Positions 50,107-59,424 of a DNA stretch of 64,000 nucleotides are shown piece by piece. The stretch is from NCBI RefSeq assembly GCF_003991195.1, contig NZ_RCWL01000006.1, forward strand, positions 96,256-160,255. The letters run 5' to 3'. Positions within the stretch are counted from its first letter, which is position 1. Each line of letters begins with the position of its first letter. The notes below the pieces were generated by a model that worked only from the letters and a program-made list of their open reading frames with translations, had not been told where the DNA came from and did no database searches. The DNA comes from Gynurincola endophyticus (GTDB lineage: Bacteria > Bacteroidota > Bacteroidia > Chitinophagales > Chitinophagaceae). The translations under genes were made by a program, and so were the position numbers.

Positions 50107-51351
50107 ATGAGAAAAATATTTAACCTGGCGGCCTGCGCAAGTATTGCCTTGTTAAGCGCTTGTCAAACTAAAGAAAACCTGTCGGTTTTAATTACCAACG
50201 GAGAAGAACATGACCGTTCTGCTGAATTAGTAGAATTAAAGAGAACGGACTTAAAAAGTTTCTCTGAAGAACCCTTCAAACTTTTACTGAAAGGACAGGA
50301 ATTGCCTTATCAATTAGTAGATACAGATCTGGATGGTCAATGGGATTTGCTTTTGACCGTTGTGTCTGTTGCAGCATCAGCAACAGATACGCTGCTGTTT
50401 GAAAAAACTGCCGCTACACCCGTATATCCAAATACCACCCAGGTGCGTCACCGGAAATTACTGACAGATAGAACTTTTGGAGCGGAGCTAAAAAAAGATA
50501 CGATGATTCTGGGGCTGGAAGCTACTGATTTCTCTAAAGAAAAATTGCCCCCATATCTTACTGAAGGCCCTGCATGGGAGAACGATCTCGTTGGTTTCAG
50601 ATTATATTTCGACAAACGAAACGGCAGGGATATCTGGGGTAAATTAACTCCCGAATTAGTATTAAGTGAAGTAGGTACCGATACTACTGTCAGCTATCAT
50701 AACCTGCAACCCTGGGGAATGGACATTCTGAAGGTTGGCGGATCTTTAGGCGCCGGAGCTGTTGGTTTCTCTTACAAAGACTCATTGTATCGCCTGGCCG
50801 GTGACCAGTTCGAGTCTGTAACGTATGAAGAATTGTACGATGGACCTATCCAGGCCGCTTTTAAAATGGTATATAAAGGGTTTAAAGTAAGACCCGACCT
50901 GGAACCTATCGATGTTGAAGAACTGATCACTATTACAAAAGGGCAATGGTATTATAATAATAAGGTAACAATAAAAAATGCCCCCGGGGAGTTAATGTTA
51001 ATAACCGGAATAGTGAACTTACATGAAGTAGAGTTCAAATATCTCGAAATTGATCACTATATCTCTATGTATTCATATGGTATACAATCTGAGAACAAAG
51101 ATGGTTTAGGTATGGCACTGCTGGTCGATAAAAAGAATTTCGGAAGCTTTGCTACGGCTCCAAAAACCGGTAGCGGAATCGTAAATACACACCTGATAAA
51201 AATGCCGATTTTGAAGGAGGGAAATGAATTTAAGTTTTTATCAATGTGGTCGAAGAGTTTACCTGAAATGACAGATGACGTGAAATTTGTAGATTTACTC
51301 AATACGGTCACCTACAATTTAGTTAAACCACTAGCTGTAAAAGTTAACTAG
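50107..51351 (+). CDS. DUF4861 family lipoprotein
   Basis: 414 residues with a lipoprotein signal (LAACASIALLSAC, cysteine about 19). The all-beta body has DUF4861 traits: LVELKRTDLKSF, FKLLLKGQELPYQLVDTDLDGQWDLLLTVVSVAASATDTLLFE, EGPAWENDLVGFRLYFDKRNGRDIWGK, YHNLQPWGMDILKVGGSLGAGAVGF and LEPIDVEELITITKGQWYYNNKVTI. Members are found with polysaccharide lyases and glycan-degrading systems in Bacteroidota and resemble carbohydrate-binding beta-sandwiches, but no enzymatic activity is established to my knowledge. No glycan gene lies adjacent here. It is monocistronic with terminators on both sides. Confidence 0.8.
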   Translation: MRKIFNLAACASIALLSACQTKENLSVLITNGEEHDRSAELVELKRTDLKSFSEEPFKLLLKGQELPYQLVDTDLDGQWDLLLTVVSVAASATDTLLFEKTAATPVYPNTTQVRHRKLLTDRTFGAELKKDTMILGLEATDFSKEKLPPYLTEGPAWENDLVGFRLYFDKRNGRDIWGKLTPELVLSEVGTDTTVSYHNLQPWGMDILKVGGSLGAGAVGFSYKDSLYRLAGDQFESVTYEELYDGPIQAAFKMVYKGFKVRPDLEPIDVEELITITKGQWYYNNKVTIKNAPGELMLITGIVNLHEVEFKYLEIDHYISMYSYGIQSENKDGLGMALLVDKKNFGSFATAPKTGSGIVNTHLIKMPILKEGNEFKFLSMWSKSLPEMTDDVKFVDLLNTVTYNLVKPLAVKVN

Positions 51352-51363
51352 TCTTGATAAATG

Positions 51364-51396
51364 AATACCCCCAATAACTTTGGGGGTATTTTTTTA
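51364..51396 (+). terminator. Intrinsic terminator after DUF4861 gene
   Basis: Stem aataccccca/tgggggtatt (51364-51373, 51381-51390), loop of seven bases, followed by a run of T ending at about 51395. It lies 12 bases after the stop. Confidence 0.85.
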
Positions 51397-51521
51397 TGGT
51401 TGCATGCTTTATGGAAATTAACAAAACATTTTGATTGCTTGGCATGTTTTTTAAACTTCATACGAAACTATAAACCAAAGAAAAGGGTAATTCTGCAAAT
51501 TGCCCTCCGTGAAAAAAATAT

Positions 51522-52688
51522 ATGATGTTGAATTCTACTAATTACTTCTTTAGATTCTTTTCTGTGCTTACGATTACTGCATTGTTTATCAATGCCTGTT
51601 CAAATGCAAGATCAGAGGAACAACAAAAAAACAGGCTTTTAGCTTTACCTATTTATGTTGCAGATACCAGTACAGCCAGTACTATAAAAGACTATTTCGG
51701 TACCATTGAAGGCAAGCTGAACGTGGAGATCCGCCCACAGGTTGAAGGTATTTTAAGAGAAATTTATGTGGACGAAGGTGACTATGTTACCATTGGTCAA
51801 AAGCTGTTTAAAGTAGATCCGTCGGCTTATCAGGAAGTATGGAATAATGCGAAAGCGAATGAAAATGTAGCAAAAGCAAGACTGGAAAATGCCAAGCTGG
51901 AAGTAGAAAGACTAAAACCATTGGTAGAAAATGACGTTATCTCGGAAGTACGATTAAAATCTGCGATGAGTGATTACGAAGTAGCAAAGGCCAGTCTTGA
52001 ACAGGCTAGTGCCGCTGTTCGTGGCGCGGATATCAATATTAACTTCACTATTATTGAAGCTCCTATTAACGGATATATTGGCCGTATTCCTAAAAGAATC
52101 GGCAATCTCGTAACAAAAAATGACAATCAGGCGCTGACTGTTTTGTCGGATGTAAAAGAAGTATATGTATACTTTTCTATGAGTGAATCTGATTTTTTGT
52201 ATTTCTCCAAGATGAAAGCCAAAGAAGACAGTATTGCGGGCATCCGTTACAATAATACTAATAAACTAACTTTTCCTGACGTTCAGTTAATATTGGCTGA
52301 TGGAGAAATTTATAGCAAACTCGGAAAAGTGGACGCCGTGAGCGGGCAGGTGAACAGAGCTACCGGAGCCATTTCATTACGCGCTTCTTTTCTGAATGAC
52401 GACAATATTTTACGTACCGGCTCTACCGGTACACTAAAAATCTCAGAAATTAAAAGAGGTGTATTACAGGTACCTCAGATTGCTACCAGTGAATTGCAAG
52501 ACAAAACCATCGTTTATGTTTTAGATGAGGAAAATAAAGTCCGTAGAAGAAATATTAAAATCTGCGGAAAAAGTAAAGCAAACTATATCGTTTGTGAAGG
52601 ACTTGCTGTCGGTGACAGGGTCATTTTATCAGGGTTTGATAAAGTAACCGAAGGTTCTGAAATTATTCCAATTGAGCACGTAAACTAA
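51522..52688 (+). CDS. RND efflux pump periplasmic adaptor subunit (membrane-fusion protein)
   Basis: 388 residues; a lipoprotein signal ends at ALFINAC (about residue 26). Adaptor domains are in the usual folded-back order: a beta-barrel strand and lipoyl half-motif GKLNVEIRPQVEGILREIYVDEGDYVTIGQKLFKVDPSAY, an alpha-hairpin (about 95-165: ANENVAKARLENAKLEVERLKPLV ... SAMSDYEVAKASLEQASAAV), the second lipoyl half FTIIEAPINGYIGRIPKRIGNLV, then the barrel and membrane-proximal domain (VDAVSGQVNRATGAISLRASF, RTGSTGTLKI). It bridges the inner-membrane pump to the outer-membrane channel. The RND permease starts 35 bases downstream. Confidence 0.95.
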   Translation: MMLNSTNYFFRFFSVLTITALFINACSNARSEEQQKNRLLALPIYVADTSTASTIKDYFGTIEGKLNVEIRPQVEGILREIYVDEGDYVTIGQKLFKVDPSAYQEVWNNAKANENVAKARLENAKLEVERLKPLVENDVISEVRLKSAMSDYEVAKASLEQASAAVRGADININFTIIEAPINGYIGRIPKRIGNLVTKNDNQALTVLSDVKEVYVYFSMSESDFLYFSKMKAKEDSIAGIRYNNTNKLTFPDVQLILADGEIYSKLGKVDAVSGQVNRATGAISLRASFLNDDNILRTGSTGTLKISEIKRGVLQVPQIATSELQDKTIVYVLDEENKVRRRNIKICGKSKANYIVCEGLAVGDRVILSGFDKVTEGSEIIPIEHVN

Positions 52689-52723
52689 ATTGCGTTCTCT
52701 TATTCTGAAACTTAACGTTGTTT

Positions 52724-55700
52724 ATGTTAAAAACATTTGTAGATCGCCCTATATTAGCTTCAGTTATCTCTATTCTGTTGATCATTCTGGGATTAGTAGG
52801 ATTAAAGTTATTACCCGTTTCACGGTTTCCGGAAATTGCACCGCCCAGCGTGGTGGTTTCTTTAAGTTATCCCGGAGCCGATGCAGAAACGGTTGCAAAA
52901 TCAGTATTGTTACCGGTTGAGGAAACTATTAATGGAGTGGAGAATATGACTTACATGCGTTCCAGTGCATCTAACAGTGGTTCTGGCTCCGTAAATGTAT
53001 TCTTTAAAACCGGTACCAACCCGGATGTAGCCTCTGTGAATGTTCAAACCCGTATCTCAAGAGCAATTTCCTCCATTCCTGCTGAAGTAAATGAAGCCGG
53101 TATTACCGTAATGCCACGTCAGAGTGGTGTAATTATGACTATTAATATTTTTTCGGATCATCCCGATAAATTATATGATGAAACTTTTTTACAGGCTTAT
53201 GCACAGATTAATCTGATCAGGCCATTGCTGAGGGTAGATGGAGTTGCTCAGGTAAGCAGGGTAGGTGCCAGGGATTATTCTATGCGTTTATGGTTGAATC
53301 CTGAAAAGTTAGCACTGTATAATCTGATTCCACAGGATGTAATGACCGCCCTGAGAGATCAGAACTTTGAAATTGCGCCGGGTAAGTTTGGTGAAACATC
53401 TGATGAAGCTTTTGAAACGGTTATTAAACACAAAGGCCGTTTAACCCAGCCGGAAGAATTTCAAACTATTGTGGTGAAATCAAACCCGGACGGCTCTGTG
53501 CTTTATCTCAAAGATATCGCCAGAGTAGAATTCGGAGCAACCAATCTGGGAAGTGATAATAAAGTAAATGGATTTCCGGGGCTTACCCTTAACATCACCC
53601 AAACCAGCGGATCAAATGCACATGACATTGATGTGGATGTTAGAAAAGTACTCGATGATTTATCGAAATCTTTCCCTGAAGGAATTCATTACGATGTTAC
53701 TTATAGCGTAAGAGACCAGATTGATGAGTCAATTTCGCAGGTACAGCACACCATTTTCGAGGCCTTTATCTTAGTATTTATTATTGTATTTATATTTTTA
53801 CAGGATTTCAGGTCTACACTGATTCCTGCTATTTCTATTCCCGTATCGTTAATCGGTACTTTCTTTTTTCTGAATCTTTTCGGATTTAGTCTGAATGTAC
53901 TAACTATGTTTGCATTGGTATTGGCGATCGGGATTGTGGTGGATGATGCTATTGTGGTAGTGGAAGCGATTCACCAAAAGATGCACGATGAGCACCTGAA
54001 ACCAAGAATGGCCACCTTAACAACAATGTCTGAAATTTCCGGAGCCGTATTATCTATTACAATGATTATGGCAGCGGTTTTTTTGCCGGTAGGTTTTATG
54101 CAGGGGCCAGCCGGAATTTTTTATAAACAGTTTGCTTATACGCTCGCCACAGCAATTCTTATATCAGCATTAAATGCCTTGACATTAAGTCCGGCACTTT
54201 GTGCCTTATTCTTACGCGCACCGGATCCTGATAAACAGAAACCTTTAAATAAGGTAGGTGCCTATAAGTTGAAATTCTTCAAAGCATTCAATGCCTCTTT
54301 CGATCGTTTAACCGGCAGGTATGTAGGGGTGGTGAAAGTTTTAATCAAACGTTCAAAACTCGCCTGGTTGGGGTTAATTGTTTTTGTTGCGATCGGTGTG
54401 GTATTGATGTCGATTACTCCAAAAAGTTTTATACCTACTGAAGATGATAGTTTTGTTACTTTCTCGCTGGCGATGCCGCCGGGTGCATCACTGGCCAGAA
54501 CAACGGAAGTTCTGAAAACTGCCGAAGCCATCCTGAAACAACGCGAGGATATAGAAGGTATGACTACCGTATCAGGTTATAATGCAATCGACGGATCTGC
54601 TTCCCCGGCATTTGCAGCAGGATATATTAACCTGAAACCGCATAAACAACGTAAAGAGCTGAAAAATATAAAAGCATTTATGGATACTATCAGAAAAGAT
54701 CTGGCATTCATCCATGAAGCCCGCTTTACGGTTTATCCACGCCCTACAGTACAGGGGTTCGGTGATTTCGGAGGTATTGAAATGGTGCTGCAGGATCGTT
54801 TGGGAGGTGATATCAGAGACTTTAATACGATTGCAGATACATTCATTAATAAGTTGAACCGTTTACCGGAAATCGGCTCTGCTGAAACCAGCTTTAAAGC
54901 TAATTTTCCGCAATATGAAGTGGAAATCGATGCGGTAAAAGCAAAAACAATGGGGGTGGATATAAGAGATCTTATGTCAACGCTCAGAGCATACTTTGCC
55001 AGGGTACAGGCCGGTGATTTCAGCCGTTTCGGACGCCAGTATCGGGTTTATGTTCAAGCGGATTTTGATTACCGGACAGATCCTGAATCGATAAAATCAA
55101 TTTTTGTACGAAATAAGAATGGCGAAATGGTTCCTATCAGTACAGTGTTGAGTTTAAAGAAAATTATCGGACCGGAAACCATCTCAAGATATAATTTATA
55201 TAATTCTATTCAGGTAAATATCAATCCGGCTAAAGGTTATTCAACAGGTGATGCCATGGAAGCTATTGAGAAGTTTTCAGAAAAAGAATTACCCGGTAAC
55301 TATGGTTATGAATGGACAGGTATGAGTTATGAAGAATCACAGGCCGGTTCTCAAACAATATTGATCTTTGCATTAAGCATCATGTTTGTATATTTTTTGT
55401 TAGCAGCGCAATACGAAAGTTATGTATTGCCATTCGCAGTGTTGCTTTCGATACCGTTATGCCTTGTAGGGGTATTTGGTACCATTCTGCTGTTAGGAAT
55501 AGATAATAATATTTATGTTCAGGTAGGAATGATTATGCTGATCGGATTGATGGCAAAGAATGCAATTTTGATAGTAGAGTATTCTATTCAACAACGGGCG
55601 AAAGGAATGAGCATTTATGATGCAGCTATTATGGGAGCAAAATTAAGGTTCAGGCCGATTCTGATGACTTCGCTGGCTTTTATTGCCGGTTTGATTCCGC

Positions 55701-55885
55701 TAATGTGGACTGTGGGCCCTTCCGCTATCGGAAACCATTCTTTAAGCTTCAGTACAGCAGGAGGAATGCTTTTTGGAGTGGTGTTAGGGGTGTTCATAAT
55801 ACCATTGTTGTTTATCGTATTTAAAACCTTAGATGAAAAAGTTAAGGCTTCATTCAAAGCAAAAGAACAGGCATCGTATGATTAA
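52724..55885 (+). CDS. RND-family multidrug efflux permease (AcrB/MexB-like, HAE1)
   Basis: 1053 residues, starting at ATG 52724; a TTG two codons earlier is less likely. Signatures include FVDRPILASVISILLIILGLVGLKLLPVSRFPEIAPPSVVVSLSYPGADAETV (HAE1 start), twelve membrane helices, FALVLAIGIVVDDAIVVVEA in TM4 with the proton-relay Asp pair, GPAGIFYKQFAYTLATAILISALNALTLSPALCALFL, and GLMAKNAILIVEY in TM10 with the relay Lys. Porter-domain repeats are present in both halves. It is the proton-driven trimeric pump that extrudes drugs or other toxic compounds. The gene overlaps the next by 8 bases. No adjacent regulator gene is seen. Confidence 0.97.
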   Translation: MLKTFVDRPILASVISILLIILGLVGLKLLPVSRFPEIAPPSVVVSLSYPGADAETVAKSVLLPVEETINGVENMTYMRSSASNSGSGSVNVFFKTGTNPDVASVNVQTRISRAISSIPAEVNEAGITVMPRQSGVIMTINIFSDHPDKLYDETFLQAYAQINLIRPLLRVDGVAQVSRVGARDYSMRLWLNPEKLALYNLIPQDVMTALRDQNFEIAPGKFGETSDEAFETVIKHKGRLTQPEEFQTIVVKSNPDGSVLYLKDIARVEFGATNLGSDNKVNGFPGLTLNITQTSGSNAHDIDVDVRKVLDDLSKSFPEGIHYDVTYSVRDQIDESISQVQHTIFEAFILVFIIVFIFLQDFRSTLIPAISIPVSLIGTFFFLNLFGFSLNVLTMFALVLAIGIVVDDAIVVVEAIHQKMHDEHLKPRMATLTTMSEISGAVLSITMIMAAVFLPVGFMQGPAGIFYKQFAYTLATAILISALNALTLSPALCALFLRAPDPDKQKPLNKVGAYKLKFFKAFNASFDRLTGRYVGVVKVLIKRSKLAWLGLIVFVAIGVVLMSITPKSFIPTEDDSFVTFSLAMPPGASLARTTEVLKTAEAILKQREDIEGMTTVSGYNAIDGSASPAFAAGYINLKPHKQRKELKNIKAFMDTIRKDLAFIHEARFTVYPRPTVQGFGDFGGIEMVLQDRLGGDIRDFNTIADTFINKLNRLPEIGSAETSFKANFPQYEVEIDAVKAKTMGVDIRDLMSTLRAYFARVQAGDFSRFGRQYRVYVQADFDYRTDPESIKSIFVRNKNGEMVPISTVLSLKKIIGPETISRYNLYNSIQVNINPAKGYSTGDAMEAIEKFSEKELPGNYGYEWTGMSYEESQAGSQTILIFALSIMFVYFLLAAQYESYVLPFAVLLSIPLCLVGVFGTILLLGIDNNIYVQVGMIMLIGLMAKNAILIVEYSIQQRAKGMSIYDAAIMGAKLRFRPILMTSLAFIAGLIPLMWTVGPSAIGNHSLSFSTAGGMLFGVVLGVFIIPLLFIVFKTLDEKVKASFKAKEQASYD

Positions 55886-57347
55886 GAAGAGAATATATCA
55901 ATATATAACAGGTTTCTTTTTATTGTTAGCCCTATGGGGGTGTAAGGTGGGTAAACCTTATCAAACTCCACCGTTGACTTTTCCCGAAAATTTCAGAGTG
56001 CCCGAAACGATGGAATTGGGTGAAGACTCGGTACAATTACAGCTAGTCAACTGGCGTCAGTTTTTTAAAGATTCTTCGTTGTTGTTATTAATTGATCAGT
56101 CGTTGAATTACAACTTTGATTTATTAACCACATTGAAGAATATTGATATCGCCAATAAAACATTGAAGCAGGCGAATGCTGCATTCCTGCCTTCAATGGA
56201 TATCGGTTTGGCAAATATCAACCGGCAATGGCGTTCAGACGACTTTATGAGCACCGCAGCATCAAAATATTATGAACGCTATAATGGGGGAAATCCACCG
56301 GAAAACTGGTATATACTCACTTCACAGTATGGAACTGATTTAAGATTCAGCTGGGAAATTGATATCTGGGGCAAACTGAGGAGCGGAAGAGAAGAAGCTT
56401 TAGCAAGATGGTTTTCGACCCAGGAAGCGAAAAGGGTTTTAGAAACAAATTTAGTAGCGAATGTGGCAAAAGGTTATTTTAATCTGATGATGCTGGATGC
56501 TCAAAGAGAAGTAGCTCAAAAGAATCTCCAGTTGAACGATAGTACATTACGTATTATACGTTTACAGTTTGATGCGGGCGAAATCACTGCTCTCGCAATA
56601 CAGCAAACAGAGTCGCAAAGGTTAATTGCTGCATCACTGATTCCTGAATTGGAACAAAAAATTGCTATTCAGGAAAATGCATTGCGTTTATTGGTAGGAC
56701 AGTTACCTGATACAGTGTACAGAAATTCTGATATTGATAGTGTACTGATTCAAAATGAGTATATCACTTTGGGTACACCGATTGAAGTAGTTAGAAACAG
56801 ACCTGATATCCGTCAGGCGGAATGGAGTTTACGTGCTGCGAATGCGAATGCGAATGTTCAGCAGGCTATGCGGTATCCGAATTTAACCCTGGGAGCTGCA
56901 TTCGGTACAAACAGTATGTTTGCAGAAAACTGGTTTAATTTGCCCGGTGCAATTTTAGGAGGGTTCACCGCCGGATTAACACAGCCGGTATTTCAGAACA
57001 GGCGATTGAAAACACGGTATGAAATTGCTTTGTTAGAACGCGATAAAGCCGAAATTTCTTTTAACCGTTCTGTGTACACAGCCGTAAGTGAAATATCCAA
57101 TGCATTAACCAGTATTGAAAAACAAAAATTACAATTAGACCTTACCGAGCAAAGAGTGATAACAGCAGCTCTCGCCGTTAAAAATGCCGGCTTACTTTTT
57201 AAAAGCGGCTACGCTACATACCTGGAAGTTATTACTGCACAAAGTAATGCTTTAAGAAGTGAGCTCGACCTCGTTGCGCTCAAACAAAAACAGTTAGAAG
57301 CAATTGTAGATTTATACCGGGCCGTTGGCGGTGGGTGGAATCAATAA
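55878..57347 (+). CDS. TolC-like outer-membrane efflux channel (NodT/OprM family)
   Basis: 489 residues from ATG 55878, which overlaps the pump gene's end by 8 bases; the longer frame from 55833 adds 15 residues lacking a signal. The lipoprotein signal is YITGFFLLLALWGC (cysteine about 20), then KVGKPYQTPPLTFPENFR, the OprM/NodT N-terminal phrase. Duplicated coiled-coil halves are seen: NIDIANKTLKQANAAFLPSMDIGLANINRQW and NANANVQQAMRYPNLTLGAAFG, with the motif LVNWRQFFKDSSLLLLIDQSLNYNFDLLTTLKN near the start. It forms the outer-membrane exit duct of the tripartite pump encoded upstream. Confidence 0.95.
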   Translation: MIKKRIYQYITGFFLLLALWGCKVGKPYQTPPLTFPENFRVPETMELGEDSVQLQLVNWRQFFKDSSLLLLIDQSLNYNFDLLTTLKNIDIANKTLKQANAAFLPSMDIGLANINRQWRSDDFMSTAASKYYERYNGGNPPENWYILTSQYGTDLRFSWEIDIWGKLRSGREEALARWFSTQEAKRVLETNLVANVAKGYFNLMMLDAQREVAQKNLQLNDSTLRIIRLQFDAGEITALAIQQTESQRLIAASLIPELEQKIAIQENALRLLVGQLPDTVYRNSDIDSVLIQNEYITLGTPIEVVRNRPDIRQAEWSLRAANANANVQQAMRYPNLTLGAAFGTNSMFAENWFNLPGAILGGFTAGLTQPVFQNRRLKTRYEIALLERDKAEISFNRSVYTAVSEISNALTSIEKQKLQLDLTEQRVITAALAVKNAGLLFKSGYATYLEVITAQSNALRSELDLVALKQKQLEAIVDLYRAVGGGWNQ

Positions 57348-57428
57348 ATAATTAATAATTAAGAGTGGGGAATTAAGTGTATAAGTCAATTTTCATTTAT
57401 AATTTTCCATTCTTACTATTCAATTTTT

Positions 57429-59309
57429 TCAATCCATTGCATTAAAAATAGCTTTCATTTCTGCAAGGTTTTTTTCATAACCGGCTTTGAAGCCAATACT
57501 TTTATAAACAAAATTACCTTCACTGTCAATGAATATTTTAGCCGGGATGGAATTGAGGTAAAATTTAGAAGAATACATATCGGAATGATCATCTATTACA
57601 TGGTAAAAAGGTAGTTCATTTTCTTTTAAATATTTTTTTCCTGACTCTACCATCTTATTCAGATTACCTCTTTCCATAGTTTGTATGAAAACAAACTTAA
57701 CAGTCGGGTCGTTAGCCTCGAAATATTCCTGGAGTTTTTTCAATTCGGGAAACGACATTTTACAAAAAGTGCACCAGGTAGCCCAGAAATCAATCATCAG
57801 CTTTTTGCCTTTTAAACTTTCTAACGAAACTTTTTTACCATCAATATCTACCAGATCAAATGCGGGAGCTTTAACTTTTGATAAACTATGAGTGATTAAT
57901 TGAGCTTCCTGTTCCAGCAATTCTGCAAGAATTTTTCTTCTGGCCTCTTCATAATCAGAAAAGGAGGTTTTTCCTTCTTTCGTATATTGACGTACCAACG
58001 TATCCATTTTGGGATCAGGCTGGTTTCTGTAGTAAGATGCTTTCCACAAATCTTCAATGGCAGCCGTCTTGTGTTGTTCTGTTAATAAATCGAGGTAGAT
58101 ATCAGAAAATAAACTGAAATCTATTGTTTTATTAGCTAATAACCGGCTGAACTGTTCGGTGGCCTTTTCTTTTTTATTGAGTTGAATATTTTTCAAAGCA
58201 TCAAGAAAGAGTGAAAAATCATCTAATGCTTTTTGTCTGTATTGGTAGTTTACTATATTCTCATACGGAAATCTGTTCAGTGTAATTTTGTTGGTAGATT
58301 GGATATACCGGTTTAATTGAGTGAGTTGTGATTCATTGTTTTGATGCAGAGTTGTATAGGCCATTACCACCAAAGGGCCATAAAGAGAATTGTTTTTTAA
58401 CGTATTAACCGATTGTAACCATTGCAGCGCTGAATCTATTTTTTCTTCTTTTAAATATTCCTGTATAACAAGTCCGGAAAGTTCATTGATTAAATCTTCT
58501 TGTAATGATTTATTCCGGATGGTATCATAGAAATGTCTGAACTGTTGTGCTTTTTTATAAGCAGGATAAGCTTGGGAAACACTTCGTTTAAGTTGAATTT
58601 CCGTTCCGGATGCAGTAGTGGGTTTTTGTCCTGAAATACTATCCAGGTACTGATCATAACTTCTTTCCTGAAAATAATTAAATCGCTTTTTTAAGGCATC
58701 TGCCTGCATTGGTGTCAGGTTTTCCTGAGTGATGAATGTTTTCAGAAAATCAGCTCTTTCATCAATTGAATAAGTTTTGTCGAAGTAGTTTCTGATATCA
58801 TAAGCTGCCAGCCATTCATTGACTTGCCAGTTTTGTTGATACAGTTCCTGATACTTTTTCAGTTCTGTATCTAAATCGGGAAAGTAGGTGTTAGGTGACC
58901 AGTTTCTTTCATTCAGTATTTTTTCAGCCAATAGCAGTATTCTGCCTGATGATTCATTTCCTCTCGTAATAGCTGTATATCCTTTTTGAAAATTATTATC
59001 AAAGTAGTCATGCTGATAAACATAAGTGTAGATAGCTTTGGCGTTCGCAGGTAACTTTACTTTGCCTTTGTACTTTTTACCCTTACGCGAAAGAAATCCG
59101 TCTACGAGCACAGGCTTTTCATCGGTAATAACATACAGGTAGGCGTAGAGTTCTTTTTTGTGATAATCATTGCGGGCAATATATTCAAGGGTCAAAGTTT
59201 TACCGGCTTCAGGAAGATCGGGTTTAAACATTAATTGCTGGCCGGATGACAGAAAGGGGAGAATTGATGCAATAAGCAAAAAGCTGCCTGTTCTCAATAA
59301 GTATATCAT
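57429..59309 (-). CDS. Large TlpA-like thioredoxin-domain protein
   Basis: 626 residues, much larger than a typical TlpA (about 160-370). A signal peptide (YLLRTGSFLLIASILPFLSSGQ) starts it. Residues 25-130 are a beta domain of the Bacteroidota DUF4369-like or Ig-like type (LPEAGKTLTLEYIARNDYHKKELYAYLYVI). Residues 140-470 are helical with TPR-like repeats. The C-terminal 150 residues are a thioredoxin domain: FDLVDIDGKKVSLESLKGKKLMIDFWATWCTFCKMSFPELKKLQ with active-site CTFC at 513-516, and the cis-Pro loop YLNSIPAKIFIDSEG. It likely acts as a periplasmic disulfide reductase; the helical part may bind a partner. It is convergent with the efflux operon and stands alone. Confidence 0.88.
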   Translation of the reverse strand: MIYLLRTGSFLLIASILPFLSSGQQLMFKPDLPEAGKTLTLEYIARNDYHKKELYAYLYVITDEKPVLVDGFLSRKGKKYKGKVKLPANAKAIYTYVYQHDYFDNNFQKGYTAITRGNESSGRILLLAEKILNERNWSPNTYFPDLDTELKKYQELYQQNWQVNEWLAAYDIRNYFDKTYSIDERADFLKTFITQENLTPMQADALKKRFNYFQERSYDQYLDSISGQKPTTASGTEIQLKRSVSQAYPAYKKAQQFRHFYDTIRNKSLQEDLINELSGLVIQEYLKEEKIDSALQWLQSVNTLKNNSLYGPLVVMAYTTLHQNNESQLTQLNRYIQSTNKITLNRFPYENIVNYQYRQKALDDFSLFLDALKNIQLNKKEKATEQFSRLLANKTIDFSLFSDIYLDLLTEQHKTAAIEDLWKASYYRNQPDPKMDTLVRQYTKEGKTSFSDYEEARRKILAELLEQEAQLITHSLSKVKAPAFDLVDIDGKKVSLESLKGKKLMIDFWATWCTFCKMSFPELKKLQEYFEANDPTVKFVFIQTMERGNLNKMVESGKKYLKENELPFYHVIDDHSDMYSSKFYLNSIPAKIFIDSEGNFVYKSIGFKAGYEKNLAEMKAIFNAMD

Positions 59310-59424
59310 TGTAATTCCTTGCGTTAGATTATTGTTTGTTTATATAACCGTTAACGCAGGGAATAGTACTATAAATTTGATTTGCATCAACTGATGTGGC
59401 AGGCGACACAATGAAGTGATTATT

